DNA of 64,000 bases from Amycolatopsis sp. NBRC 101858 (GTDB taxonomy: Bacteria > Actinomycetota > Actinomycetes > Mycobacteriales > Pseudonocardiaceae). The notes under the pieces were generated by a model. That model did not search any database. It saw only the letters and a list, made by a program, of their open reading frames with translations, and was not told where the DNA came from. Position 1 is the first letter of the stretch, and every line of letters begins with the position of its first letter. Below, one piece after another: positions 44,299 through 52,925 of this stretch. Made by a program: the position numbers and the translations under genes. The stretch covers positions 732,925-796,924 of the forward strand of contig NZ_BSTD01000004.1 in NCBI RefSeq assembly GCF_030269325.1. The letters run 5' to 3'.

Positions 44299-45621
44299 GT
44301 GACGGCCTTGCCCGAGGTGATCAGCGCGATCGAAGCCGTGGACGTGCGTTTCCCGACGTCGCTGAACCTGGACGGGTCCGACGCGATGAACCCGGAACCC
44401 GACTACTCCGCCGCGTACGTCACCATCCGCACGAGCGCGGGGGAGGAGGGGTACGGCCTCGCGTTCACCGTCGGACGCGGGAACGACGTCCAGGTCGCCG
44501 CCGTCCGGGCGCTGGTGCCGCTGGTCGCCGGCATGCCGGTGGACGACGCACTCGCCGATCTCGGGGGCTTCTCGCGCCGGCTGACCGGGGACAGCCAGCT
44601 CCGGTGGCTGGGCCCGGACAAGGGGGCGATCCACATGGCCGCGGCGGCGATCGTCAACGCCGTGTGGGACCTGCGGGCGCGCCGCGAAGGCAAGCCGGTC
44701 TGGCGGCTGCTCGCCGAACTGCCGCCGGCGGACCTGGTCGACCTGATCGACTTCCGGTACCTCGAGGAAGCGCTTACCCGCGACGAAGCCCTGAGCATCC
44801 TGCGGGCCGCCGAACCGGGCCGGGCGGGCCGCCAGGCCGAGCTGCTCGCGTCGGGCTATCCCGCCTACACCACCACTCCCGGCTGGCTCGGCTATTCGCC
44901 GGAGAAGCTGGCGACGCTCGCGTCGGCGGCGGTCGACGAAGGCTTCACCCAGATCAAGCTCAAGGTCGGGGCCGACCTCGACGACGACATCCGGCGGCTG
45001 CGGCTGGCGCGCGAGGTCGTCGGCCCGGACGTGCGGATCGCCATCGACGCCAACCAGGTGTGGGGTGTCGGGCAGGCCATCGCCTGGCTGCGGCCGCTGG
45101 CGGAGTTCGACCCGTACTGGATCGAGGAGCCGACCTCGCCCGACGACGTGCTCGGCCACGCCGCGATCCGCCGGGCGGTGGCGCCGATCAAGGTGGCCAC
45201 CGGGGAGCACACGCACAACGCGGTGATGTTCAAGCAGCTGCTGCAGGCGGAGGCGATCGACATCCTCCAGCTCGACGCGAGCCGGGTCGCCGGCGTCACC
45301 GAGAACATCGCGATCCTGTTGCTGGCCGCGAAGTTCGGCGTCCCGGTGTGCCCGCACGCGGGCGGGGTCGGGCTCTGCGAGATGGTGCAGCACCTGGCGA
45401 TGTTCGACTTCGTCGCGGTGAGCGGAACCCGCCGGGACCGGGTCATCGAGTACGTGGACCACCTGCACGAGCACTTCGTCGACCCGGCCCGGGTCGAGCG
45501 GGGGAGGTACCTGGCCCCGGACCGGCCGGGCCTCGGCGCCCGCCTGCACCCCGAATCCATCGCGCGCTTCCGGTATCCCGACGGTCCGGCCTGGCGCGCG
45601 GAAGCGCCGGTGGTCGCGTGA
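44299..45621 (+). CDS. L-fuconate dehydratase
   Basis: 440 residues, enolase superfamily (mandelate racemase subgroup). The block LNLDGSDAMNPEPDYSAAYV (23-42) is diagnostic. All catalytic positions of the characterised Xanthomonas enzyme are present with a shift of two: Lys220 and Lys222 (IKLKVG), Asp250/Asn252 (DANQ), Glu276 (EEPTSPDD), Glu303 (GEHTHN) and His353 (PHAGGVGL). It converts L-fuconate to 2-keto-3-deoxy-L-fuconate in the cytoplasm. The start may be the GTG at 44299 or, with better spacing from GAGAGG, the in-frame TTG at 44308. It lies between two CUT2 sugar transporters and leads the operon with the second, which suggests that at least one imports L-fucose. No fucose dehydrogenase or aldolase gene is visible. 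Confidence 0.92.
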   Translation: MTALPEVISAIEAVDVRFPTSLNLDGSDAMNPEPDYSAAYVTIRTSAGEEGYGLAFTVGRGNDVQVAAVRALVPLVAGMPVDDALADLGGFSRRLTGDSQLRWLGPDKGAIHMAAAAIVNAVWDLRARREGKPVWRLLAELPPADLVDLIDFRYLEEALTRDEALSILRAAEPGRAGRQAELLASGYPAYTTTPGWLGYSPEKLATLASAAVDEGFTQIKLKVGADLDDDIRRLRLAREVVGPDVRIAIDANQVWGVGQAIAWLRPLAEFDPYWIEEPTSPDDVLGHAAIRRAVAPIKVATGEHTHNAVMFKQLLQAEAIDILQLDASRVAGVTENIAILLLAAKFGVPVCPHAGGVGLCEMVQHLAMFDFVAVSGTRRDRVIEYVDHLHEHFVDPARVERGRYLAPDRPGLGARLHPESIARFRYPDGPAWRAEAPVVA

Positions 45622-45667
45622 CCACCGGCCCGCGAGTCCTTCGGCAGCCTGTCAACGAGGAGAGGTC

Positions 45668-46714
45668 ATGAAGATCCGCTACCTGTGCTCGGCCGCGGTC
45701 GTCGCGGCCGGCGTGCTCGCCGGCTGCAGCGGCGGGGGCACCGCCGCGTCCGGCGGAACCGTCGTCGGCGTCGACTACCCCCGCTCGGACACCGACTTCT
45801 GGAACGCCTACATCAAGTACGTGCCCCAGTTCGCCGGCCAGGACGGCTTCGAGCTCAAGACCACGAACTCGCAGAACGACGTCGCCACCCTGACCGCCAA
45901 CGTGCAGACGATGATCAGCCAGGGCGTCAAGGGCGTCGTCATGGCACCGCAGGACACCGCGGCGATCATCCCGACGCTGCAGCAGCTGGCCACGAAGAAG
46001 ATCCCGGTCGTGTCCGTCGACACCCGCCCCGACCAGGGCAACGTCTACATGGTCGTGCGGGCCGACAACCGTGCCTACGGCGAAAAGGCGTGCCGGTTCC
46101 TCGGCACGAAGCTCGGCGGCAAGGGGAAGGTCGTGATGCTGCAGGGCGACCTCGCGTCGATCAACGGGCGGGACCGCACCGAAGCCTTCAACGACTGCAT
46201 GAAGCAGAACTTCCCCGGCATCACGGTGTTCGGTGAGGCGACCAACTGGGACGCCAATACCGCGGCCCAGAAGCTCCAGACCCGGCTGACCGCGAACCCG
46301 GACATCAAGGGCGTCTACATGCAGTCCAGCTTCGCCCTTTCGGGGACCCTGCAGCTGCTGAAGCAACGGGGCCTGCTCGTGCCGGCGGCCGACCCGAAGC
46401 ACGTGTTCATCGTGTCCAACGACGGGATCCCCGAGGAGCTCGAGAAGATCCGCGCCGGCGAGATGGACGCGACCGTCTCGCAGCCCGCGGACCTGTTCGC
46501 CAAGTACGCGTTGCAGTACCTCAAGGACGCCATCGCGGGCAAGACACCGGCGCCGGGCAAGACCGACCACGACAGCACGATCGTGGCGGTCCGCGACGGC
46601 CTGATGGAGGACCAGCTGGCCGCGCCGCTGGTCACCGCGGACGGTGCCACCTTCGGCCCGGTCGCGAGCGTCAAGGTCGACGACCAGTCCTTGTGGGGCA
46701 ACAGCAAGAGCTGA
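45668..46714 (+). CDS. CUT2 sugar-binding lipoprotein
   Basis: 348 residues. Signal peptide with lipobox VLAGC (Cys20). The ribose-type binding fold is shown by VVGVDYPRSDTDFWNAYIKY, QGVKGVVMAPQDTAAIIPTL, IPVVSVDTRPDQGNVYMVV and GKGKVVMLQGD. It starts 46 bp after the dehydratase gene and is followed by its own ATPase and permease. It is only distantly similar to the binding protein at 43035, so the two transporters are not a recent duplication. Confidence 0.9.
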   Translation: MKIRYLCSAAVVAAGVLAGCSGGGTAASGGTVVGVDYPRSDTDFWNAYIKYVPQFAGQDGFELKTTNSQNDVATLTANVQTMISQGVKGVVMAPQDTAAIIPTLQQLATKKIPVVSVDTRPDQGNVYMVVRADNRAYGEKACRFLGTKLGGKGKVVMLQGDLASINGRDRTEAFNDCMKQNFPGITVFGEATNWDANTAAQKLQTRLTANPDIKGVYMQSSFALSGTLQLLKQRGLLVPAADPKHVFIVSNDGIPEELEKIRAGEMDATVSQPADLFAKYALQYLKDAIAGKTPAPGKTDHDSTIVAVRDGLMEDQLAAPLVTADGATFGPVASVKVDDQSLWGNSKS

Positions 46715-46737
46715 CCGGCTTCGGAAAGGAGGTGGAG

Positions 46738-48240
46738 ATGAGCACCGTGCCGGTCGTCGAAGCGCGGCAGGTGGTCAAGCGCTACGGCGCCACCGTCGCG
46801 CTGGACCACGCCGACCTCACCGTCCTGCCGGGACAGACGCACGCGCTCGTCGGCCGCAACGGCGCCGGGAAGTCGACGCTCGTCTCCGTGCTCACCGGCC
46901 TGACCGGGCCGGATTCCGGATCGCTCCTGCTGAACGGCGAACCCGCCCCGGGACTGTCCGATCGGGACGCCTGGCGGTCGCTGGTCGCCTGCGTGTACCA
47001 GCGCTCGACGATCATCCCGGACCTGTCGGTGGCGGAGAACCTGTTCCTGAACCGGCAGGAGACCGTGCGCGGCTTCGTCCGCTGGTCTGCGGTGCGCCGG
47101 GCCGCCGCCGCGCTGCTCGAACGCTGGTCGGTGGACGTCGACGTCCGCCGGCCCGCGGGGGAGCTCGGGGTCGAGCAGCGGCAGTTCGTCGAGATCGCGC
47201 GGGCGCTGTCCTTCGGCGCGCGGTTCGTCATCCTCGACGAGCCGACCGCGCAGCTGGACGGCGGCGCGATCACCCGCCTGTTCGGCCACATCGCCGACCT
47301 GCAACGGCAAGGCGTGACGTTCCTGTTCATCAGCCACCACCTGCAGGAGGTCTACGAGATCTGCGACACGGTCACGGTCTTCCGCGACGCCCGGCACGTC
47401 CTGACCGCGCCGGTCGCCGAGCTGCCGAAGCCCGACCTCGTCGCGGCGATGACCGGGGAGAACGCCCTCGTGGCCGACGAACGCCCGTCCTCGGCCCGGC
47501 TCGGCGTCGCTCCCGTCCTCCAGGTGCTCGGCCTGAGTCTCGCCCCCACGTACGAGGACGTCTCCTTCGACGTCGCGCCGGGGGAGATCGTCGGCCTGGC
47601 CGGGGCCGGCGGCAGCGGCAAGACCGAGGTCGCCGAAACGCTGACCGGGCTGCGGGCGGCCGGGTCGGGCACCATCCTCGTCGGCGGCCACCGTCCTCGT
47701 CCCGGCGACGTCCCGGCGGCACTCGCCGCCGGGATCGGCTTCGTCCCGGAAGACCGCCACCGGCAGGGGCTCGTGCCCGACATGTCGGTCGCGGACAACA
47801 CCACCCTGTCCGTGATGGACCGGCTCGGCCCGGGCATCTTCGTCCGGTCCGGCCTCCGGGACCGGCTGGCCGGGACGATGATCGACCGGCTGGAGGTGAA
47901 GACGCCCGGCCCGGAGCTCGCGGTGTCGGCCCTGTCCGGCGGCAACCAGCAGAAGGTCGTCATGGCCCGGGCGCTGGCCGGAGATCCCCGCGTGCTCGTG
48001 CTGATCACCCCGACCGCGGGCGTGGACGTGCGGTCGAAGGAGTTCCTCCTCGGCAAGGTGGCCGAGGCCGCCGCCGGGGGCACCGCGGTGCTGATCGCCT
48101 CGGACGAGCTGGACGACCTGCGCCTCTGCGACCGCGTGCTCGTGCTGGTGCACGGACGGCTCGCCGCCGAAATCCCCGCCGGCTGGCCGGACCGCGAGGT
48201 CGTGGCCGCCATGGAAGGAGTCGACCTCGATGCCGGATAG
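46738..48240 (+). CDS. CUT2 sugar ABC transporter ATPase (tandem domains, RbsA-like)
   Basis: 500 residues with two ABC domains. Domain 1 has a good Walker A (GRNGAGKST) and Walker B (VILDEPTAQLD) but a degenerate signature (LGVEQRQF). Domain 2 has Walker A GAGGSGKTE and a good signature (LSGGNQQKVVMA), but its Walker B reads VLVLITPTAGVD, with Ile-Thr in place of Asp-Glu. Only one composite site (domain 1 Walker motifs plus domain 2 signature) can therefore be fully active, an exaggerated form of the asymmetry usual in this family. The start is the ATG at 46738 with a strong AAAGGAGGTG site. It overlaps the permease gene by 11 bp. Confidence 0.9.
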   Translation: MSTVPVVEARQVVKRYGATVALDHADLTVLPGQTHALVGRNGAGKSTLVSVLTGLTGPDSGSLLLNGEPAPGLSDRDAWRSLVACVYQRSTIIPDLSVAENLFLNRQETVRGFVRWSAVRRAAAALLERWSVDVDVRRPAGELGVEQRQFVEIARALSFGARFVILDEPTAQLDGGAITRLFGHIADLQRQGVTFLFISHHLQEVYEICDTVTVFRDARHVLTAPVAELPKPDLVAAMTGENALVADERPSSARLGVAPVLQVLGLSLAPTYEDVSFDVAPGEIVGLAGAGGSGKTEVAETLTGLRAAGSGTILVGGHRPRPGDVPAALAAGIGFVPEDRHRQGLVPDMSVADNTTLSVMDRLGPGIFVRSGLRDRLAGTMIDRLEVKTPGPELAVSALSGGNQQKVVMARALAGDPRVLVLITPTAGVDVRSKEFLLGKVAEAAAGGTAVLIASDELDDLRLCDRVLVLVHGRLAAEIPAGWPDREVVAAMEGVDLDAG

Positions 48241-49255
48241 CCCTGCCGCCGTGCGTGCCGAGGCACGGACCGAGCCCGCTGCCGCCCGGCCGCCGCGGCG
48301 GATCGCCCTCGCCCGCGTGCGCGACTTCGCGCTGGTACCGGGGATCGTCGCGATCGCCGTGGTCGGCCAGCTGGTGAACCCCGTGTTCCTCCAGTACGAC
48401 AACGTGATCAACATCCTGCAGACCATGTCGGAGATCGCCCTGCTGGTGCTGGCCCAGACGCTGGTCCTGGTCGTCGGCAAGATGGACCTGTCACTGGAGT
48501 CCACGTTCGGCCTGGCCCCGGGGGTCGCGGCCTGGCTGACGATCGAGGGCGGCCACTCGCTCGGCCTCCTGCCCGCGTGGACGGCGGTGCCGCTGGTGCT
48601 CGCGGTCGGGGTGCTGGTGGGCGCGCTCAACGCCCTGCTGATCGTCCGGTTCGGGCTGAGCGGGTTCGTGGTCACCCTCGGCATGCTGATCGTGCTGCGC
48701 GGCCTGCTGACCGGGATCTCCGGCGGCCAGACGTTCTTCGGCATGCCCGATTCGATGCTCTACCTCGGCACCACGCTGTGGGCCGGGATCCCGGCGTCCA
48801 TCTGGGTCTGCGTGCTGCTGTTCGCCGCGGGCATCGTCCTGCTCGGCCACACCCGCTTCGGCCGCAGCCTCTACGCGATCGGCGGCAACGAAGACGCGGC
48901 GAAGGCGGCGGGCATCCGGACCGACCGGATCGTGTGGATCGTCCTCATCGGAGCGAGCGTGCTGGCCGCGCTCGGCGGGCTGCTGCTGTCGGGCCGGCTG
49001 GCTTCCGTGGCCGCGGCCCAGGGAAACGGCTACATCTTCACCGTCTTCGCCGCTGCGGTGATCGGCGGGGTCAGCCTGAACGGCGGCCGCGGCACGCTGT
49101 TCGGGGCGTTCACCGGGATCCTGCTGCTGTACATGATCCAGAACGTGCTCACCCTGGCCGGGGTGCCCGCGCAGTGGATCGGGGCGCTCAACGGCACGAT
49201 CATCCTGGTCGCGCTGGTGATGTCCCGGATCACCAGCGGCAAGCGGCAGAGCTGA
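48230..49255 (+). CDS. CUT2 sugar ABC transporter permease
   Basis: 341 residues with a basic cytoplasmic head and about eight to ten membrane segments. Family motifs are VLVVGKMDLSLESTFGLAPG, SGFVVTLGMLIVLRG, AIGGNEDAAKAAGIRTDR and VIGGVSLNGGRGTLFGAFTG. It is the last gene of the dehydratase-SBP-ATPase-permease operon and converges, with only 4 bp between stops, on the FadR-type regulator gene. Confidence 0.9.
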   Translation: MPDSPAAVRAEARTEPAAARPPRRIALARVRDFALVPGIVAIAVVGQLVNPVFLQYDNVINILQTMSEIALLVLAQTLVLVVGKMDLSLESTFGLAPGVAAWLTIEGGHSLGLLPAWTAVPLVLAVGVLVGALNALLIVRFGLSGFVVTLGMLIVLRGLLTGISGGQTFFGMPDSMLYLGTTLWAGIPASIWVCVLLFAAGIVLLGHTRFGRSLYAIGGNEDAAKAAGIRTDRIVWIVLIGASVLAALGGLLLSGRLASVAAAQGNGYIFTVFAAAVIGGVSLNGGRGTLFGAFTGILLLYMIQNVLTLAGVPAQWIGALNGTIILVALVMSRITSGKRQS

Positions 49256-49259
49256 GCCG

Positions 49260-49967
49260 CTACTGCTCGCCGAGGGTCCGCAGGTCGGCCAGGTGGTCGC
49301 GCAGCCAGCGCTCGGAGGTGTCCACGTGCATCAGCGCGGCCGCGGTGGCCACGGCGGGGTCGCGGCCGGCCAGGGCGTCGTAGATGGCCTTGTGCTGGGC
49401 CAGGGTCAGGTGGGTGACGCCCCGGTCGACGGTGCCGCGCCAGATCCTCGCCCGCAGCGTGCGCGAGGAGATGCCGTCCAGCAGCGCGGTGAGGGTTTCG
49501 TTGCCCGCCGCGGCGACGACCTCGCGGTGGAAGGCGGCGTCGAGCACCGTCAGGCGTTCGACGTCCTCGACCGCTTCCTGCATCGCGTCGAGCAGTTCGG
49601 CCACGGTGCGCAGCCCGTCATCGGTGATCCGGGTCGCGGCGAGCCCGGTGGCGGCCGGCTCCAGGAGCCGCCGCACCTCGGTCAGTTCGAGCACGGAGCC
49701 GTCCCGCATCAGCGAGACCGCGTTGCCCAGGCCTTCCAGCAGCAGGCCGGGCGCGAGGCTCGTGACGTAGGTGCCGTCGCCGCGGCGGACTTCGAGCACC
49801 CGGGCCAGCTCCAGCGCCTTCACGGCTTCCCGCGTGGGACTGCGGGAAATCCCCAGCTCGGTGGCCAGCTCGTGCTCGGGCGGCAGCCGGGAACCCGCGG
49901 GGAACCGCCCGGACCGGACGAACTCCCGGATCCGGTCGATCGCTTCGTCGGTCAGGGACCTCGCCAT
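49260..49967 (-). CDS. FadR-type GntR regulator of the fuconate/CUT2 region
   Basis: 235 residues. The winged helix is SGRFPAGSRLPPEHELATEL, GISRSPTREAVKALE; the FCD domain has LTEVRRLLEPAATGLAA, DAAFHREVVAAAGN, AQHKAIYDALAGRD and ALMHVDTSERWL with the metal-binding Asp/His residues. FCD regulators in such clusters usually respond to a sugar acid, here plausibly L-fuconate or its keto-deoxy product. The sequence before its ATG contains TCATATGA (50007) and shares CATATGATG with the repeat at 44189. It is only moderately similar to the paralog pair at 11.9 and 16.3 kb. Confidence 0.88.
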   Translation of the reverse strand: MARSLTDEAIDRIREFVRSGRFPAGSRLPPEHELATELGISRSPTREAVKALELARVLEVRRGDGTYVTSLAPGLLLEGLGNAVSLMRDGSVLELTEVRRLLEPAATGLAATRITDDGLRTVAELLDAMQEAVEDVERLTVLDAAFHREVVAAAGNETLTALLDGISSRTLRARIWRGTVDRGVTHLTLAQHKAIYDALAGRDPAVATAAALMHVDTSERWLRDHLADLRTLGEQ

Positions 49968-50006
49968 GGTGCTCCTCGGGCAGTGAACTGCCCCCGACCC
50001 TATCAG

Positions 50007-50014
50007 TCATATGA
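50007..50014. promoter_or_regulatory. Palindrome upstream of the FadR-type regulator
   Basis: TCATATGA, 40 bp upstream of the ATG and followed by TGAATGTC. It overlaps a partial match (CATATGATG) to the ACGTATGATG repeats at 44189 and 44264, so it may be the autoregulatory site. Confidence 0.4.
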
Positions 50015-50113
50015 TGAATGTCGCGCAAGTGCGGGCGCCTTCGCCGGATTCGACGGATTGCCGCGGGAGAAGTGGCTTTTGGTCACCGGAACATGTGATG
50101 TTCCGGCCTGTTT

Positions 50114-51097
50114 TCACTTCAGCGCGGCGGCGATCCACGCGCGGAGTGCCGCCGCCTTTTCCGGATCCGCGTCCGGCACGGGCGTGCCGTTGATCTTCGC
50201 GACCAGGGCCTCGAACCGGATCAGCAGCTGCAGGCCGGCCGACTTGGCGAGCCAGTGCGCGGCTTTGCCGTCGCGATCGGGCTCGGCCATGCTGCGCCGG
50301 GCCTTTTCGGGGTCGTGCTGCCCGGTCATGGCGGCGACGAGGTCGGCCGAGCCGGCGGCCGCGCGTTCGGCGAGGTCCCGGGCCTGCGGGGAGTCCGCGG
50401 CCACCCCCGCTTGCTGGGCCGCCCGCGCTTCGAGGAGGAGCTTCCGGTGCTTCTCGGTGCGGGCCAGCATGTCCGGCGTGGTCATCAGCTTGCCCCGCTC
50501 GGTGGCGAAGGTGCGGTGGTAGAACTCGCGCACCGACGTCCGGAAGTCGTCGTCCTGCACGAGGTCGGCCAGCTCGATCCACGCTTCGAGCTGCTCGGTG
50601 GACGGGTCCTCGGGCAGGTTCGGCCGCCGGCCGCGCAGCCGTTCGACGTACTCGGGGTGGACGTCGAGCCCCTCGGTCACGAACTCCCAGAACGCGGCGA
50701 CGAGCCGGTCCCGCTCGTCGTCGGACAGGGAGACGAGCTTGTGCAGCAGGTTCACCTGGTCCGCCGTGCTCCGCTGCCGCACGATGGTCCGCAGCACGGC
50801 GCGGCGGGCCCGGAACTGCCGCAGCTGGTCCTCGACCAGCCGCAGGTGCGTGCGGGCCAGGTCGGGCAGGGCGGTCTCTTCGGCCAGCACACGACGGATG
50901 TCGTCGAGGCCCGCGCCCAGTTCGCGCAGGGTGTGCACGAGCTCGAGCCGCGAGATGGCCTGCACGTCGTACTGCCGGAAGCCGCCCGCGGTGAGGGCCG
51001 TGGGCGCGACGATGCCTTCGTCGGCGTAGAACCTGATCGCGCTCACGCTCAGGCCGGTGCGGCGGGCGACGTCCCCGATGGGGTAGAGCTCTTCCAT
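50114..51097 (-). CDS. MerR-family transcriptional regulator
   Basis: 327 residues, long for the family. The N-terminal winged helix is YPIGDVARRTGLSVSAIRFY, ADEGIVAPTALTAGGFRQYD (5-45), followed by the dimerisation helix. The remaining 200 or so residues are helical and charged and may bind a ligand; they do not resemble the TipA ligand domain closely. The start is the ATG at 51097. The promoter (51105-51135) is of the MerR type with a long spacer and an operator between -35 and -10, so the gene is probably autoregulated. Transcription would begin within a base or two of the ATG, a leaderless mRNA. Target unknown. Confidence 0.85.
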   Translation of the reverse strand: MEELYPIGDVARRTGLSVSAIRFYADEGIVAPTALTAGGFRQYDVQAISRLELVHTLRELGAGLDDIRRVLAEETALPDLARTHLRLVEDQLRQFRARRAVLRTIVRQRSTADQVNLLHKLVSLSDDERDRLVAAFWEFVTEGLDVHPEYVERLRGRRPNLPEDPSTEQLEAWIELADLVQDDDFRTSVREFYHRTFATERGKLMTTPDMLARTEKHRKLLLEARAAQQAGVAADSPQARDLAERAAAGSADLVAAMTGQHDPEKARRSMAEPDRDGKAAHWLAKSAGLQLLIRFEALVAKINGTPVPDADPEKAAALRAWIAAALK

Positions 51098-51104
51098 GCC
51101 GACC

Positions 51105-51135
51105 ACTATGCGGTCTCGAGTGGCTTGAGAGTCAA
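51105..51135 (-). promoter_or_regulatory. MerR-type promoter with 19-bp spacer and internal operator
   Basis: On the minus strand -35 TTGACT (51135-51130) and -10 CATAGT (51110-51105) are 19 bp apart. TCTCAAG-CCA-CTCGAGA (51130-51114), arms matching at six of seven positions, lies between them. This is the layout of promoters activated by DNA distortion through MerR proteins. Confidence 0.65.
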
Positions 51136-51143
51136 GGACACCA

Positions 51144-51183
51144 CCGGCCCGCCCGCGAAGCTGCCGGTTCGCGGGCGGGCCGG
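51144..51183 (-). terminator. Strong terminator after the GH10 xylanase gene
   Basis: CCGGCCCGCCCGCGAA (51144) and TTCGCGGGCGGGCCGG (51168) form a perfect 16-bp stem with an 8-nt loop, 16 bp after the xylanase stop codon. It separates the xylanase transcript from the MerR promoter. Confidence 0.8.
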
Positions 51184-51199
51184 CTTGCGTTGTCCTGCT

Positions 51200-52576
51200 T
51201 CAGGAGGTGCTGCAGCTGACGCTGGGCCAGTTCCAGTTCCCGTTGTGCTGGATCGTGACGCCCCAGTTGTTGCCGTTGCCGTTGGGGGTCGCGACGAGGA
51301 CCTGGCTGCTGGGCCAGGTGGCGTTGATGTTCCAGGTGGCGCTGATCCTCGCGGGACTCGGCACGGTCATCGTGACCGTCCAGGAGCTGGCGCCGCTGAC
51401 CGAGACGTTGAGGTTGTACCGGTCACTCCAGGACTGTCCCGCCGAAAGCGAGGCCGTGCAACTGCCGCCGCCCGGTGTCGTGGTCGGGGTGGTCGGCGTG
51501 GTGGTGCCCGTCGGGGTCGTCGTCGGTGTGGTGGTCGTGCCCCCGCCGGAGTTGAGGACGTTCAGCACCGAGTTGTAGGCGGACTTCTTGTTGCCGTTGC
51601 CGTCGAACAGGAGCGGACTCTCGCCGGAGCGCCAGGAATCGCTGTCCCGCACGCCCCACACCGTGATGCCGACGCAGCGCGCGACGTTCATGCACGCCTG
51701 GGTCAGCGCCGAGTACTGCGAGGTGGACGCGTTCGTGACGTCGACCTCCGTCAGCGCCACGTCGACGCCGAGCGCCGCGAAGCTGGAGATCGTCGTCTGG
51801 AGGCTGCTCGGGACCGAGCTGCCGCCGGTGAAGTGGGCCTGCAGGCCGACGCAGTCGATCGGGACGCCGCGGGACTTGAAGTCCCGCACCATGTTGTACA
51901 CGCCCTGGGTCTTGCCGTAGTTCCAGTTGTCGATGTTGTAGTCGTTGTAGCAGAGCTTGGTCGACGAGTCGGCGGCGCGCGCGGTCTTGAACGCGACCTC
52001 GATCCAGTCGTTGCCGGTGCTCTGCAGGTTCGACGACCGGCGGCTGCCGTCTTCGTTGAAGGCTTCGTTGACGACGTCCCAGTACGCGAGCTTGCCTTGG
52101 TAGTGCGCCATCACCTTCTGGATGTGGTTGATCATCGCGTTGCGCAGCGAGCTGCCGCCCATGTTCTGCATCCAGCCGGGCTGCTGGGCGTGCCAGGCCA
52201 GTGTGTGGCCGCGGACCTTGGCGCCGTGGCTGACCGCCCAGTTGTAGATCTGGTCGCCCGAAGAGAAGTTGAACTGGTTCTGGTTCGGTTCGGTCGCGTC
52301 GGGCTTCATCTCGTTTTCCGGCGTGACCATGTTGAACTCACGCGCGGCGATCGTGGTGTAGGCGGAGTTGCTCAGCTTGCCGGCGGCGATCGCGGTGCCG
52401 AAGTACCGGCCGGACTGCGCGGCCGCGGCGCCCAGCGTGCTGGCCGCGGCATCGGCGCCGGGGGCGGTCACGAGGACGGCGGCGGTCGCGGCAACGGTGG
52501 CCGCTGCCGCCACCACGCGGCCGGCCGGTGACCGCCACCACCGCTTGCCGCTCGGGCTCGACGAACTTCTTGCCAT
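51200..52576 (-). CDS. Secreted GH10 xylanase with C-terminal CBM2-like domain (1)
   Basis: 458 residues. A long signal peptide ends near PGADA (43). GH10 spans about 45-355: GRYFGTAIAAGKL, FNMVTPENEMKPDAT, RGHTLAWHAQQPGW, acid/base Glu171 in WDVVNEAF, nucleophile Glu277 in VALTEVDV, and GVRDSDSWRSGESPLLFD. A Thr/Pro/Gly linker is followed by an 85-residue beta domain with conserved Trp residues and flanking Cys (CTASLSAGQSW...), CBM2-like. It cuts xylan internally. The start is the ATG at 52576 with AGGAG upstream. It has its own 349-bp upstream region and is therefore transcribed separately from its neighbour paralog. Confidence 0.9.
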   Translation of the reverse strand: MARSSSSPSGKRWWRSPAGRVVAAAATVAATAAVLVTAPGADAAASTLGAAAAQSGRYFGTAIAAGKLSNSAYTTIAAREFNMVTPENEMKPDATEPNQNQFNFSSGDQIYNWAVSHGAKVRGHTLAWHAQQPGWMQNMGGSSLRNAMINHIQKVMAHYQGKLAYWDVVNEAFNEDGSRRSSNLQSTGNDWIEVAFKTARAADSSTKLCYNDYNIDNWNYGKTQGVYNMVRDFKSRGVPIDCVGLQAHFTGGSSVPSSLQTTISSFAALGVDVALTEVDVTNASTSQYSALTQACMNVARCVGITVWGVRDSDSWRSGESPLLFDGNGNKKSAYNSVLNVLNSGGGTTTTPTTTPTGTTTPTTPTTTPGGGSCTASLSAGQSWSDRYNLNVSVSGASSWTVTMTVPSPARISATWNINATWPSSQVLVATPNGNGNNWGVTIQHNGNWNWPSVSCSTS

Positions 52577-52925
52577 CCGTGGTCTCCTTCCGGGCGCACG
52601 CCCAGGAGTAGCCACCCGAGGACGAGTCCCGGCGGGAGCCGGGAACCAAGTCGCCGGTGACCTGGACGATCCGATGATGTTCACTTGCTGCGAGCAGGAG
52701 AACACGGAACTTCGTTGCCGGGCAAAGAGTTTCGGTCGAGTTTCGACCGGTGCACCCACGGGCGGACCACGTGTCTCCGGACGATGCCGCCGGGCAGGGC
52801 TTTCCGGCGGCGCGGGGAGTTTGCGGAGAATGTTGCGCAACCGGATGCCTCGCACCACGGCATCGCGCGTCGCGAATTCATGGTGCGAGGCCAGGAACTC
52901 CTCTCTGAGACCGGGCCGGCGGGGA
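52577..52925. other. 349-bp intergenic region between two GH10 genes
   Basis: No convincing gene. It holds two AGTTTCG heptamers 11 bp apart (52729 and 52740), the second within the inverted repeat GGTCGA-GTT-TCGACC (52735-52749), about 155 bp upstream of the GH10 gene at 52576. On the minus strand these read CGAAACT, half-sites of the GAAA-N-TTTC element of actinobacterial xylanase promoters. A short GC-rich repeat at the stop of the second GH10 gene could be its terminator. Confidence 0.45.
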
